Origin: an uncultured Elusimicrobia bacterium
GTDB lineage: Bacteria; Elusimicrobiota; Elusimicrobia; UBA1565; UBA9628
Direction: 5' to 3'
NCBI GenBank assembly: GCA_903881545.1
Contig: CAIRTQ010000141.1
Location: 1-33,004, forward strand
DNA length: 33,004 nt
Shown here: positions 22,373 to 29,686 of the stretch, in pieces
Layout of the letters: each line of letters begins with the position of its first letter
How positions within the stretch are numbered: the stretch's first letter is position 1
Translations under genes and position numbers: made by a program
The notes under the pieces: model-generated
What the model was told of the DNA's origin: nothing
Databases searched by the model: none
The model's input: only the letters and a program-made list of their open reading frames with translations

Positions 22373-23631
22373 GGCTGGGCGAGGCTCTTCATGAGCTCGG
22401 GATAGATGGGGAAGCGCGCGCAGAGGCCGCGCACCGCGCCGCGGATGGCGGTGAGCTGGGAGTCATCGGCGCGCGCGGACAGGGCCTCGTCGATGTACTG
22501 GGCGATCTGGTCCATCTCGGCCTCTCCCATGCCCCGCGAGGTGACCGCCGGGGTCCCGATGCGCACGCCCGAGGCGATCATGGGCTTCTGGGGGTCGTAG
22601 GGGATGGCGTTCTTGTTGACCGTGATGCCGGCCTTGTCCAGCGCGGCCTCGGCGTCCCGGCCGGTCACGTCCTTGGGCCGCAGGTCCACGGAGAAGAGGT
22701 GGCAGTCGGTGCCGCCCGCCACGATGCGCAAGCCGCGCCCGGCCAGGGCCGCGGCCAGGCGCCGGGCGTTGGCCTTGACCTGCTTCTGGTAGGTCTTGAA
22801 CTCGGGCCGCAGGGCCTCGCCGAAGCAGACGGCCTTGGCCGCGATGGCGTGCATCAGCGGCCCGCCTTGCGTGCCGGGGAAGTTGATCTTGTCCACGGCC
22901 GCCGCGTGGACCGCCCGCGAAAGGATCAGGCCGCCGCGGGGCCCGCGCAGGGTCTTGTGCGTGGTGGAGGTGGTGAAGTCCGCGTAGGGGACGGAGGAGG
23001 GGTATTCTCCCGCGGCGATGAGTCCGGCGTAGTGCGCGATGTCGGCGGCGAAATACGCGCCCACCGCGTCGGCGATCTTCTTGAGGCGGGCCCAGTCGAA
23101 GACGCGCGAGTAGTTGGAGGCGCCAGCGAAGATCATCTTGGGCTTGTGCTCGTGGGCCAGGCGCTCGGCCTCGTCGTAGTCGATGAGCTCGTCGTCCCGG
23201 CGCACATTGATGGGCACGATCTTGAAGAACTTGCCGGAGAAGTTGAGGGGGTGGCCGTGGGAGAGATGCCCGCCGTGCGCGAGGTTGAGGCCCATGACGG
23301 TGTCGCCGGGGGCGAGCACGGAGAGGTACATCGAGATGTTGGCCTGGGTGCCCGAGTGCGGCTGGACGTTGGCGTGCTCGGCGCCGAAGAGCTGCTTGGC
23401 GCGGGCGATGGCGAGGGTCTCCACGATGTCGACGAACTCGCAGCCGCCGTAGTAGCGCTTGCCGGGGTAGCCTTCCGCGTACTTGTTGGTGAGCACCGAG
23501 CCTTGGGCCTCGAGGACGGCCTGCGAGGCGTAGTTCTCCGAGGCGATGAGTTCCAGATTGTCCGACTGGCGCCGGGCCTCGCGGGCGACGGCGTCGAAAA
23601 CTTCAGGGTCAACGGTTCTCAAGCTTGGCAT
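22369..23631 (-). CDS. glyA: Serine hydroxymethyltransferase
   Basis: GlyA interconverts serine plus tetrahydrofolate with glycine plus 5,10-methylene-THF, using PLP. The 420-residue length is typical. Motifs include [35 protein letters not shown], the Asp of [15 protein letters not shown], and the PLP lysine in [16 protein letters not shown] good AGGAGGG Shine-Dalgarno (23639-23645) sits 7 nt before the ATG. The gene is close to the caspase-like gene, whose stop lies 36 bp upstream, so glyA may be transcribed with the inserted pair or from a promoter within that 36 bp, which is AT-rich. Its last bases overlap mtnP. Confidence 0.97.
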   Translation of the reverse strand: MPSLRTVDPEVFDAVAREARRQSDNLELIASENYASQAVLEAQGSVLTNKYAEGYPGKRYYGGCEFVDIVETLAIARAKQLFGAEHANVQPHSGTQANISMYLSVLAPGDTVMGLNLAHGGHLSHGHPLNFSGKFFKIVPINVRRDDELIDYDEAERLAHEHKPKMIFAGASNYSRVFDWARLKKIADAVGAYFAADIAHYAGLIAAGEYPSSVPYADFTTSTTHKTLRGPRGGLILSRAVHAAAVDKINFPGTQGGPLMHAIAAKAVCFGEALRPEFKTYQKQVKANARRLAAALAGRGLRIVAGGTDCHLFSVDLRPKDVTGRDAEAALDKAGITVNKNAIPYDPQKPMIASGVRIGTPAVTSRGMGEAEMDQIAQYIDEALSARADDSQLTAIRGAVRGLCARFPIYPELMKSLAQP

Positions 23632-23667
23632 GGGAATCCCTCCTAATTTTTCCTCTTTCTAAATTTT

Positions 23668-25920
23668 TCAATATCGCACCAAGATGCGGTCTGCATTTCC
23701 AGAAAAATCGGGCGTTTGCTCCCGGCCATGCAACCGGCGAGCCATTGGCGGGATTCTCTCCAGCAAGTAATCCCGGATGGAACCGGTTGTCGTTTGGCCT
23801 GCTTTGTCCTTGGATGCCGCATCCTGTAGGGCCTTCAGGAAGAAATAGGTGAACAGACCGTGTTGCTTTTCCGGGTACCAGGATGAAATCTGATTGTTGG
23901 CGGACGAGGAGAAGACATTCACGCTCCCCATTTTAAGCTTATTGATTCTTAGCACCAAGGGACTTGCTTGTGTCAAGAGCATCCCCTTCTCAGAATTTCC
24001 GCTGAAGCATGCTTCCAAAATTACCATACATTGGCGCGCAGAGATGGCGTTCAGATTGTTGAAGAGAAGTTGCAGCGGGTAGCCGTTCATCCGCACGTAA
24101 TTCGGGTCAGCATCCGAGGGTACCAAATAGGCCTGTTGAGTTTCTTGATCTGGTGCGCCATGCCCTGAATAATACACAAAAATATCTGACTTCCCTTCTT
24201 TGACATAATCGTAAAGCTGTCCCTTGGGGTTGTCGGCCGTTCCAAAAATGCGTTCCAATGTCCCCTTGGTTGCGTCTGCCGCAATGATAATGTTATCCGG
24301 GTCAATGCCGAATGTTTCAACCGCGTATTCCCTGACTGCATCGGCGTCGTTGAGGGCATAGTCAACGGAAGGGACATCTGGATTCTTGTAGTTTTTTATT
24401 CCAATTATGACGGCGACAGCATCGGAATTTTTGGTGCGGGAGTGAGGCGGAGGGAGAAGTTCCTTCCCAAAGGAAGGCATTTGGGGTTTCTGCGCATTTG
24501 ATGCCAGCGCAGAGACTTCCTTGAACGCAATTTTGGAATAGACTTTGCCAATTTGTAGTTCAAAGGGGATTTCTTTGTTGAATCGTGTGACACCGTCGGT
24601 GATATGAATCCTCAGAGGCACTTTTGGCGAGGTGAAATCCTTGCGAACGGTTAGGACGAAATTGAGATCCGCCCATTTCCCAGGTGCGATATTGCCGGCG
24701 CTTCGTTGCGGCGGTTTGACCATGTTGATGCCAGGCACATCGCAGTCTATGGAGACCGTGGTCTGATCCGTAGGGCCGGCCCCTCGGTTCACCAACTTGG
24801 CGGCAATTTCGACCGATTCGCCGGGTTCGATGATGCCATTGCCATTACCAACTGACAGTTTGTCCGGACGCTGCGGATAAAATCCGTCATCAATCGTGAG
24901 GCCTTCGAGCGCCAAGTTCGGCGCTGCAAACCTGCTGGTGTTGAATTTGATTTTGATGCCTTCCGGCGGGAACCCCCCGGCCTCTTCGAATGCAATGGTT
25001 ATCGTGGCTCTCCCCGTCGGAATATCCAAGCCTGCTCGAATGGGGATCGAAACTTTTTTTTCTTGGCCGCCCTTGATATCCCCTACGTCAACCTCGGAAG
25101 GGACGTTAAGATCAATCTTTTCTGCGACCGTTATTTTGCCCGCCACACCAAAAGCATCGCCCGCCCCCGCTTTATTCACGATACTGAATTTTATCCTCCC
25201 GGAGGTGTTGGCCCCGAGAATGCCGTCGTTATTGTCATTCGCGAAATCAAGACCCTGCACCATCAAGAGAGGTGGCTTGGAAGGCAGAATCATAAGCGAT
25301 TGCGGCACGGTTTGCCCGATGGGATTTTTTACAACGACATCGACCGGCCCGGAGAGCGCCGCTGGGGCACGTACCTGAATGCTTGTGGCTGTCACTGCAT
25401 CTATATGACCTTTGACATGATTGAAATAGACAGCGGTCTTCTTATCAAAGTTCCTGCCATTCACGTTCAGAAGGGAATTTTGCGGGAGAGCCGAGGGGCT
25501 CAGGGTATCGATGAAGGGGTGTCCTGGAATTTCCTGAATGCGGTTAGCGGTAGTGCGACAATCAAAAAAGTGGTCTGGTAAGAAGGCGACAGGAATTTCA
25601 ACGAACATGCACAAGCAGTCGATCGCTAGCGTTATTGGGAAAAGCACCAGAGATCTTGCAGCGATCTCTCTGGTGTCTGATGAAAATGAAACAGATGAAT
25701 CAACAGTAGTGCCTGTCGGGTCCGACATGTCCGGAAGGTCATCCAACCCTAGTGTGACCGCTGTCCAACGGAATGGATATGTGCGGTTACATACCCTTTC
25801 GCTCACCCGTTCCCATCCGGGTTGGTCCTCTAGACGCTCCACTCGCCGCCTCGCTGTTGCTACGCAGCCTGTAAAGCTTATCGCGATGAGAGCGATAATA
25901 GCTTTCTTAGAGAATGTCAT
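23668..25920 (-). CDS. Caspase-like (peptidase C14) lipoprotein with IPT/TIG-like and CARDB-like domains
   Basis: The 750-residue protein starts at ATG 25920, giving the lipoprotein signal MTFSKKAIIALIAISFTGC. An earlier TTG at 25947 lies inside the upstream gene. Order of parts: N-terminal region with DREAARSLVLFP-like and membrane-near FPITLAIDCLCMFVEIPVAF; IPT/TIG-like segment (FIDTLSPSALPQNSLLNVNG..) near 135-205; CARDB-like beta domains near 215-460 (NNDGILGANTSGRIKFSIVN; IEPGESVEIAAKLVNRG); then a caspase-like domain near 490-745. The His-Cys dyad is visible in VYYSGHGAPD (about His587) and VILEACFSGN (about Cys638). Expected location is the envelope, outside the cytoplasm. Start and upstream stop share TAATG. 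The gene is clearly AT-richer than the flanking operon. The substrate is unknown. Confidence 0.85.
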   Translation of the reverse strand: MTFSKKAIIALIAISFTGCVATARRRVERLEDQPGWERVSERVCNRTYPFRWTAVTLGLDDLPDMSDPTGTTVDSSVSFSSDTREIAARSLVLFPITLAIDCLCMFVEIPVAFLPDHFFDCRTTANRIQEIPGHPFIDTLSPSALPQNSLLNVNGRNFDKKTAVYFNHVKGHIDAVTATSIQVRAPAALSGPVDVVVKNPIGQTVPQSLMILPSKPPLLMVQGLDFANDNNDGILGANTSGRIKFSIVNKAGAGDAFGVAGKITVAEKIDLNVPSEVDVGDIKGGQEKKVSIPIRAGLDIPTGRATITIAFEEAGGFPPEGIKIKFNTSRFAAPNLALEGLTIDDGFYPQRPDKLSVGNGNGIIEPGESVEIAAKLVNRGAGPTDQTTVSIDCDVPGINMVKPPQRSAGNIAPGKWADLNFVLTVRKDFTSPKVPLRIHITDGVTRFNKEIPFELQIGKVYSKIAFKEVSALASNAQKPQMPSFGKELLPPPHSRTKNSDAVAVIIGIKNYKNPDVPSVDYALNDADAVREYAVETFGIDPDNIIIAADATKGTLERIFGTADNPKGQLYDYVKEGKSDIFVYYSGHGAPDQETQQAYLVPSDADPNYVRMNGYPLQLLFNNLNAISARQCMVILEACFSGNSEKGMLLTQASPLVLRINKLKMGSVNVFSSSANNQISSWYPEKQHGLFTYFFLKALQDAASKDKAGQTTTGSIRDYLLERIPPMARRLHGREQTPDFSGNADRILVRY

Positions 25921-26681
25921 TATTGATTCTGTTGCTTCTTTAGGCAATAACGCAAGAACCGCTCCGTCTCTTCCAATTTTTCAATGGCTCTGGTGTCGCC
26001 TAATTGTTTTCCGTGCTCCCAAAATTTGTTATGAACATAACTGCGTAGGCCTTCCCTCTCCGCGCCGCCCCGACTTGCGTATAACGGATGAAACCACATC
26101 AAGTATGGAAGGATCCCCCTGGTTCCATCTTTTTCCGGAGCCCCGTAGGCGCAAATGAATTTATGCCACGCAGTTGAGAATTCTGGATTCTCCTTGGCCA
26201 GCCCTTCGCCTTGGCTCTCCAAGGCTTGCGAAATTCGACATCCCGCGAATTGCACTGCCTGGGCGCATTCGTAAGCAGTGATAAAGCCGTCACCTGCCAT
26301 GCTGCTTTTAACTCTTATGAACTCTCCAAAGTGCAGCGCTCCACGCAGGGGTAGTCCGAATTCAAACATTTGGTACATCAACACTCTGGCTGTCATAAGG
26401 GATGCGGCGAGATCCAATATCCGCTCATCGCTTGACGCTTTGATTGGTCCTAGGGTGAAGACAATGGTGTCTGAAAAAACAAGCCAGTCCATCTTTTGCA
26501 AGATGGACTGAGTAGCGTCCTGCTTAAAAAAAGTGGAGAAGTCCTCCCGGAGGTGCGTCGGAATATTGGACTCTACAGAATGGATCTCCTTAAGCACGTC
26601 TATTTGTTTCTGTTCGTCGCGGTTATGTGCTTGGAGGCTTCGATAGCCCAGAATGTCAAAAAACCCGATGTACCCTTCCAT
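25920..26681 (-). CDS. Class III nucleotidyl-cyclase-like protein
   Basis: The ATG at 26681 gives MEGYIGFFDILGYRSLQ, 253 residues; a longer frame to 26762 would reach into the preceding gene. The first strand FFDILG (Asp9) and the later MDWLVFSDTIVF (Asp71) place the two metal-binding aspartates of class III cyclase homology domains. LPLRGALHFGEFI and a downstream AYECAQAVQFAGCRIS match the later strand and helix of a cyclase-like family seen in proteins of unknown role and related in layout to Pycsar cyclases. Nucleotide specificity is not predictable. No signal peptide or helices, so it is cytoplasmic. It lies 1 nt after the tsaC-ywlE stop, with a GGGA Shine-Dalgarno in that gene, and joins the caspase-like gene by TAATG. 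Confidence 0.6.
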   Translation of the reverse strand: MEGYIGFFDILGYRSLQAHNRDEQKQIDVLKEIHSVESNIPTHLREDFSTFFKQDATQSILQKMDWLVFSDTIVFTLGPIKASSDERILDLAASLMTARVLMYQMFEFGLPLRGALHFGEFIRVKSSMAGDGFITAYECAQAVQFAGCRISQALESQGEGLAKENPEFSTAWHKFICAYGAPEKDGTRGILPYLMWFHPLYASRGGAEREGLRSYVHNKFWEHGKQLGDTRAIEKLEETERFLRYCLKKQQNQ

Positions 26682-26682
26682 T

Positions 26683-27759
26683 TCAAAATTTCCCAACCGA
26701 CGATGCCAAACGGCTGATGGCCAATTCCACCAACCCTTTAATTTTCCGGCAGCAGGCCGCATAGACCGCGTCGGGCTGTCCGATCGGGTCGGCCACGTCC
26801 TCGGCCGCGAGGGTCGCGACCTTGGTGGCCGCGTCCGGGAACTGGCTCAAAAGATGGTCGCGCTGTCTGCGTTCCATCACCAGGATCAGCTCGGCCCAGT
26901 CCACCAATTCGCGGCTGACCCGTTGCGGCACGTGCTCTACCGCGGCGACGCCCTCCGCGGTCAGGGTCCGGCGTACGGTTGGGGGGATGGGTATGGAGGC
27001 ATCCGCGGCCAGCCCCGCCGAGCGGGCGATCAGGGTCAGGCCCCGGTCGCGGGCGAGCTTGTTGCAGAGGAATTCGGCCATGACGCTGCGGCAGGTGTTG
27101 CCCGTGCAGATGAAGAGAACCTTCTGGGGAAAAGCCGCCGCGGCCAGCAGGTCGGCCGCCGGGATGGCGCCGGCGCGCAGCAAGCGCGCGGGCGTGACGG
27201 TGGCGTCGACCACCGAGGAGGCCTGGCCCGCGGCGGGGCCGGCGTCTATGACGCAGGCCAGTTGGTCTCCGAAGGCGGCCGCCACGGCCTGCCCGTCGGC
27301 AAGAGGGGGCTCTCCCGCGCGGTTGGCGCTGGTGGCGGCCCAAGGCTCCGCGCAGCCTCCCAGCAGGGCCAGGGCCGCGGGATGGCCGGGCACGCGCACC
27401 GCCAGGTTCGGGCCCTGGCAGCAAGCCAGGCCGCGGCCTTCGGGGCTGGCGGGCAGGACCATGGTCAGGCCGCCGGGCCAGAACCGCCTGGCCAAGGCCT
27501 CGGCCGGGGCGGACCATTGCACCCAACGGCGGGCTTGTTCGGTGGAGGGCGCCAGGAGCTGTAAAGGCTTGTCCGGGTCGCGGTCCTTGAGCTGAAAGAT
27601 GCGGGACACGCCTTCCTTGCTGGCGGCGGATGTTCCCAGCCCGTAGACCGTGTCCGTGGGGAAAGCCACGACCTCCCCGCGGCAGGCGGCGGCTGCGGCC
27701 GCGAGCACGGTCTGGGGGGAAGGCAGCTCTCCGGCGCCTAGCCGGATGACCTCAGGCAT
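26683..27759 (-). CDS. Threonylcarbamoyl-AMP synthase fused to protein-arginine/tyrosine phosphatase (TsaC-YwlE)
   Basis: This 358-residue protein joins two domains. Residues about 5-205 are a YrdC/Sua5/TsaC domain, which makes threonylcarbamoyl-AMP for tRNA t6A: VVAFPTDTVYGLG, the KxR-like QLKDRDPDKPLQLL, and ATSANRAGEPP. Residues 212-345 are a low-molecular-weight phosphatase: VLFICTGNTCRSVMAEFL, with Cys218 and Arg224 of the C-x5-R loop, and the acid loop DVADPIG. Thr222 in CTGNTCRS is the residue typical of YwlE arginine phosphatases, where tyrosine phosphatases have Ile. The start 27759 has a GAGGAGG Shine-Dalgarno and overlaps rsmI by 8 bp. The C-terminal residues after about 340 have AT-rich codons and may have been altered by the neighbouring insertion. 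Confidence 0.9.
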   Translation of the reverse strand: MPEVIRLGAGELPSPQTVLAAAAAACRGEVVAFPTDTVYGLGTSAASKEGVSRIFQLKDRDPDKPLQLLAPSTEQARRWVQWSAPAEALARRFWPGGLTMVLPASPEGRGLACCQGPNLAVRVPGHPAALALLGGCAEPWAATSANRAGEPPLADGQAVAAAFGDQLACVIDAGPAAGQASSVVDATVTPARLLRAGAIPAADLLAAAAFPQKVLFICTGNTCRSVMAEFLCNKLARDRGLTLIARSAGLAADASIPIPPTVRRTLTAEGVAAVEHVPQRVSRELVDWAELILVMERRQRDHLLSQFPDAATKVATLAAEDVADPIGQPDAVYAACCRKIKGLVELAISRLASSVGKF

Positions 27760-28435
27760 GCTCGGGCGCCTCCTCCGGGTGCAGGACCACAACGAATTCT
27801 CCCAGGATCTGCGCGCGCTGGCCGAGCGTGGCTCGGACCTCGGCCAAGGTGCCGCGCAGCCATTCTTCGTGGATCTTGGAAAGCTCCCGCGCTACGCAAG
27901 CTTGCGTCTTGGGGCCCAGGACCTCCTCCGCCGTCGCGAGCAATTCGACCACGCGGTAGGGCGACTCGTATATCACCATGGTCCGGCATAAAACTGCCGT
28001 CTCCTGGAGGATATTCTTCTGCTTGCCCTGGCCGCGAGGCAGGAAGCCCAAAAAGACATAGGAGTCCCCGGGCAGGCCGGAGCCGGCGACCGCGGCCGCG
28101 GCCGCGCTGGGCCCGGGCAGGACCGTTACCGGCGTGCCCTGGCGGCTGGCCCAGCTTACCAGGCGCCGTCCCGGGTCCGAGATGCAGGGCAGGCCGCCGT
28201 CGGAGACCAGCGCCAGGTTCTCTCCGGCCGCCAGGCGCTCCAGTATGCGGCGGTTATCCCGCTCGTCGTGCTCGTTGTAGCGTAACAGGGGCGTGGAGAT
28301 GCCGAAATGGGACATGAGCGCCCGGGTGCGCCGGGTGTCCTCGCAATAGACCGCGGCGGCCTCGCGCAAGGCGCGCAAGGCGCGAGGGGTCATGTCTTCG
28401 AGGTTGCCCAAGGGCGTGGGCACGATGGCGAGCAT
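27752..28435 (-). CDS. rsmI: 16S rRNA (cytidine-1402-2'-O)-methyltransferase
   Basis: RsmI 2'-O-methylates C1402 of 16S rRNA with S-adenosylmethionine, tuning the P site. With the ATG at 28435 the protein is 227 residues and begins MLAIVPTPLGNLEDMTPRAL, the normal N-terminus; a GTG at 28468 would add 11 atypical residues. Other blocks are VYCEDTRRTRALMSHFGI, LALVSDGGLPCISDPG and LPGPSAAAAAVAGSGL. It is slightly shorter than the common form (about 270-290), missing the usual C-terminal extension. It starts the long minus-strand gene array. A 15-codon upstream frame ends at this start as TGATG. Confidence 0.93.
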   Translation of the reverse strand: MLAIVPTPLGNLEDMTPRALRALREAAAVYCEDTRRTRALMSHFGISTPLLRYNEHDERDNRRILERLAAGENLALVSDGGLPCISDPGRRLVSWASRQGTPVTVLPGPSAAAAAVAGSGLPGDSYVFLGFLPRGQGKQKNILQETAVLCRTMVIYESPYRVVELLATAEEVLGPKTQACVARELSKIHEEWLRGTLAEVRATLGQRAQILGEFVVVLHPEEAPEHA

Positions 28436-28482
28436 CAGGATGCCATAGGCGGCAAGAGGCCAGCCCACAGGGTCCAGGTCAT
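28435..28482 (-). other. Possible leader peptide frame before rsmI
   Basis: An ATG at 28482 opens a 15-codon frame (MTWTLWAGLLPPMAS) whose TGA overlaps the rsmI ATG as TGATG. It has no Shine-Dalgarno sequence, but a weak TAATCT lies 6 nt upstream, so it could begin a leaderless mRNA and deliver ribosomes to rsmI, which lacks a Shine-Dalgarno of its own. It may equally be chance. Confidence 0.2.
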
Positions 28483-28555
28483 GGGCCTAGATTAGCAAAT
28501 TATGAAGATGCCACCAAGTTAATGTCGAAAGATACTATTGATAATATGGTGGTAA

Positions 28556-29686
28556 TTATGGGGCTGTAGGCTGGGATGCCGCCCTAAGCATGTCCGCGGC
28601 CCGTTGCCTGTTGTCAGGGTCCGCCTCATGGGTCGCGGCGGAGGTCCAAAGCTCGCGCTGTTCGGCCAGCGGGAGCAGCAGCCCGAGCTGGGTCAAGGCG
28701 CCCATGCGTTTGCGCGGGTCGTTGGACCCGGCCGCCAGAGCCTTGAGCCAGGGGATGGTGCGCGGGCTGCGCGAGGCAAAGATGGCGGCAGAAAGCATTA
28801 GCTTGGTCTCGGGATCCTTGGTTGCGGCCTCTTCCGCCAGGAGCCCATCTATCTCCTCGGCCGTAGAGCAGAATCCAATCTTGAGGGCGAGCAGGTGGCG
28901 CAATTCACGGTCGGATTTAGGATCGCGCACCAGGCGCATCATCTCGGGGCGCGTGGCGCGCAGGTCCGCCAGCGGGACATCGCTGGTAAGGGCCTCGTGC
29001 GCCTGCTCTGAGAATTTCTTGCCGGCAGCCCATTTGGCGATCTGGGGCAGGGATTCTTTCCAAAGGTGGAGCCCCAGGATCCGCGCCACGGCCGGAGATT
29101 CCTCGGATTTGCGTTTCAGCAGGGGCAGGGTCGCCGCGCCCTGTAACTGGGCTAGGGAGGAGAGCGCCTCATACTGCGCCCACCAGGCGTTGCGGTCCGA
29201 CAGGATCGGTGTCTCTCCCGGACTCTTGACCTTGAAGCGCTGCCGCGCTATTTCCGTGATCAGCGGCAAGGCCCGGGCCGAGCGCAGGCGCGTGGCTCCG
29301 GCGATCCCGAAGACCTTGGCTTCGTTTTCCGGGAGCTTGAGGTATTGGATGAAGGCCGGTTCCAAATTGGCGTTGCTCTCGTCAAGGCGCCGCAGCGAGG
29401 CGAGCACCGCTTGGCGCACCGAGTCCTGGGGAAAGCGGATGAACAGGTCGTAGAGCCATTGCACGTCAGGAATGCTTTGCGGCATGGTGCGGGATATATG
29501 GTCTAGAGTGGCCCTGCGCTTGTCGTCATCGAGCGCTTCTACGAATCTCTGATGGAGTTCGTTGAGTCCGGCGGGAGCGGCGCCTTCCAGAACGGTCGGG
29601 GTGTTGGCGGCGGCGGATTGGGGCTTGTCGACCGCGGCGTTTCCGATACCGCAGGCTACGGCCAGGCTTAGGGCGATGGTCATCAT
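28556..29686 (-). CDS. Exported HEAT-repeat-like protein
   Basis: The 376-residue protein begins MMTIALSLAVACGIGNAA, a short signal peptide, with ATG 29686 chosen because GAGGAA sits 7 nt upstream and the start overlaps the nagZ stop as ATGA (an ATG at 29692 is too close). The mature part is helical throughout, with repeated units such as DSVRQAVLASLRRLDE, RSARALPLITEIARQ and DPRKRMGALTQLGLLLP, typical of HEAT or PBS-lyase-like repeats (about 30-40 residues each). These form protein-binding scaffolds. No enzymatic motif was seen. It is likely periplasmic. It is the second gene of the nagZ unit and ends 73 bp before the rsmI leader; that gap is AT-rich and has only weak inverted repeats. Confidence 0.75.
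   Translation of the reverse strand: MMTIALSLAVACGIGNAAVDKPQSAAANTPTVLEGAAPAGLNELHQRFVEALDDDKRRATLDHISRTMPQSIPDVQWLYDLFIRFPQDSVRQAVLASLRRLDESNANLEPAFIQYLKLPENEAKVFGIAGATRLRSARALPLITEIARQRFKVKSPGETPILSDRNAWWAQYEALSSLAQLQGAATLPLLKRKSEESPAVARILGLHLWKESLPQIAKWAAGKKFSEQAHEALTSDVPLADLRATRPEMMRLVRDPKSDRELRHLLALKIGFCSTAEEIDGLLAEEAATKDPETKLMLSAAIFASRSPRTIPWLKALAAGSNDPRKRMGALTQLGLLLPLAEQRELWTSAATHEADPDNRQRAADMLRAASQPTAP

Larger units (their letters stand above)
23668..26700. other. AT-rich two-gene insert in a GC-rich operon
   Basis: Judged by eye, the cyclase-like and caspase-like genes are close to half GC, whereas rsmI, tsaC and glyA are near two-thirds or more. The change begins inside the last 20 or so codons of the tsaC-ywlE fusion, near 26745-26700, and ends in the 36 bp before glyA. 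No transposase, terminal repeats, integrase or target duplication was seen. The pair was probably acquired as a unit. Confidence 0.6.

Noticed and set aside
28488-28560. CCACCA/TGGTGG inverted repeat as terminator of the HEAT-like gene
   Set aside because: The stem is six bases with a loop of about 30 nt and no U-tract, too weak to call.
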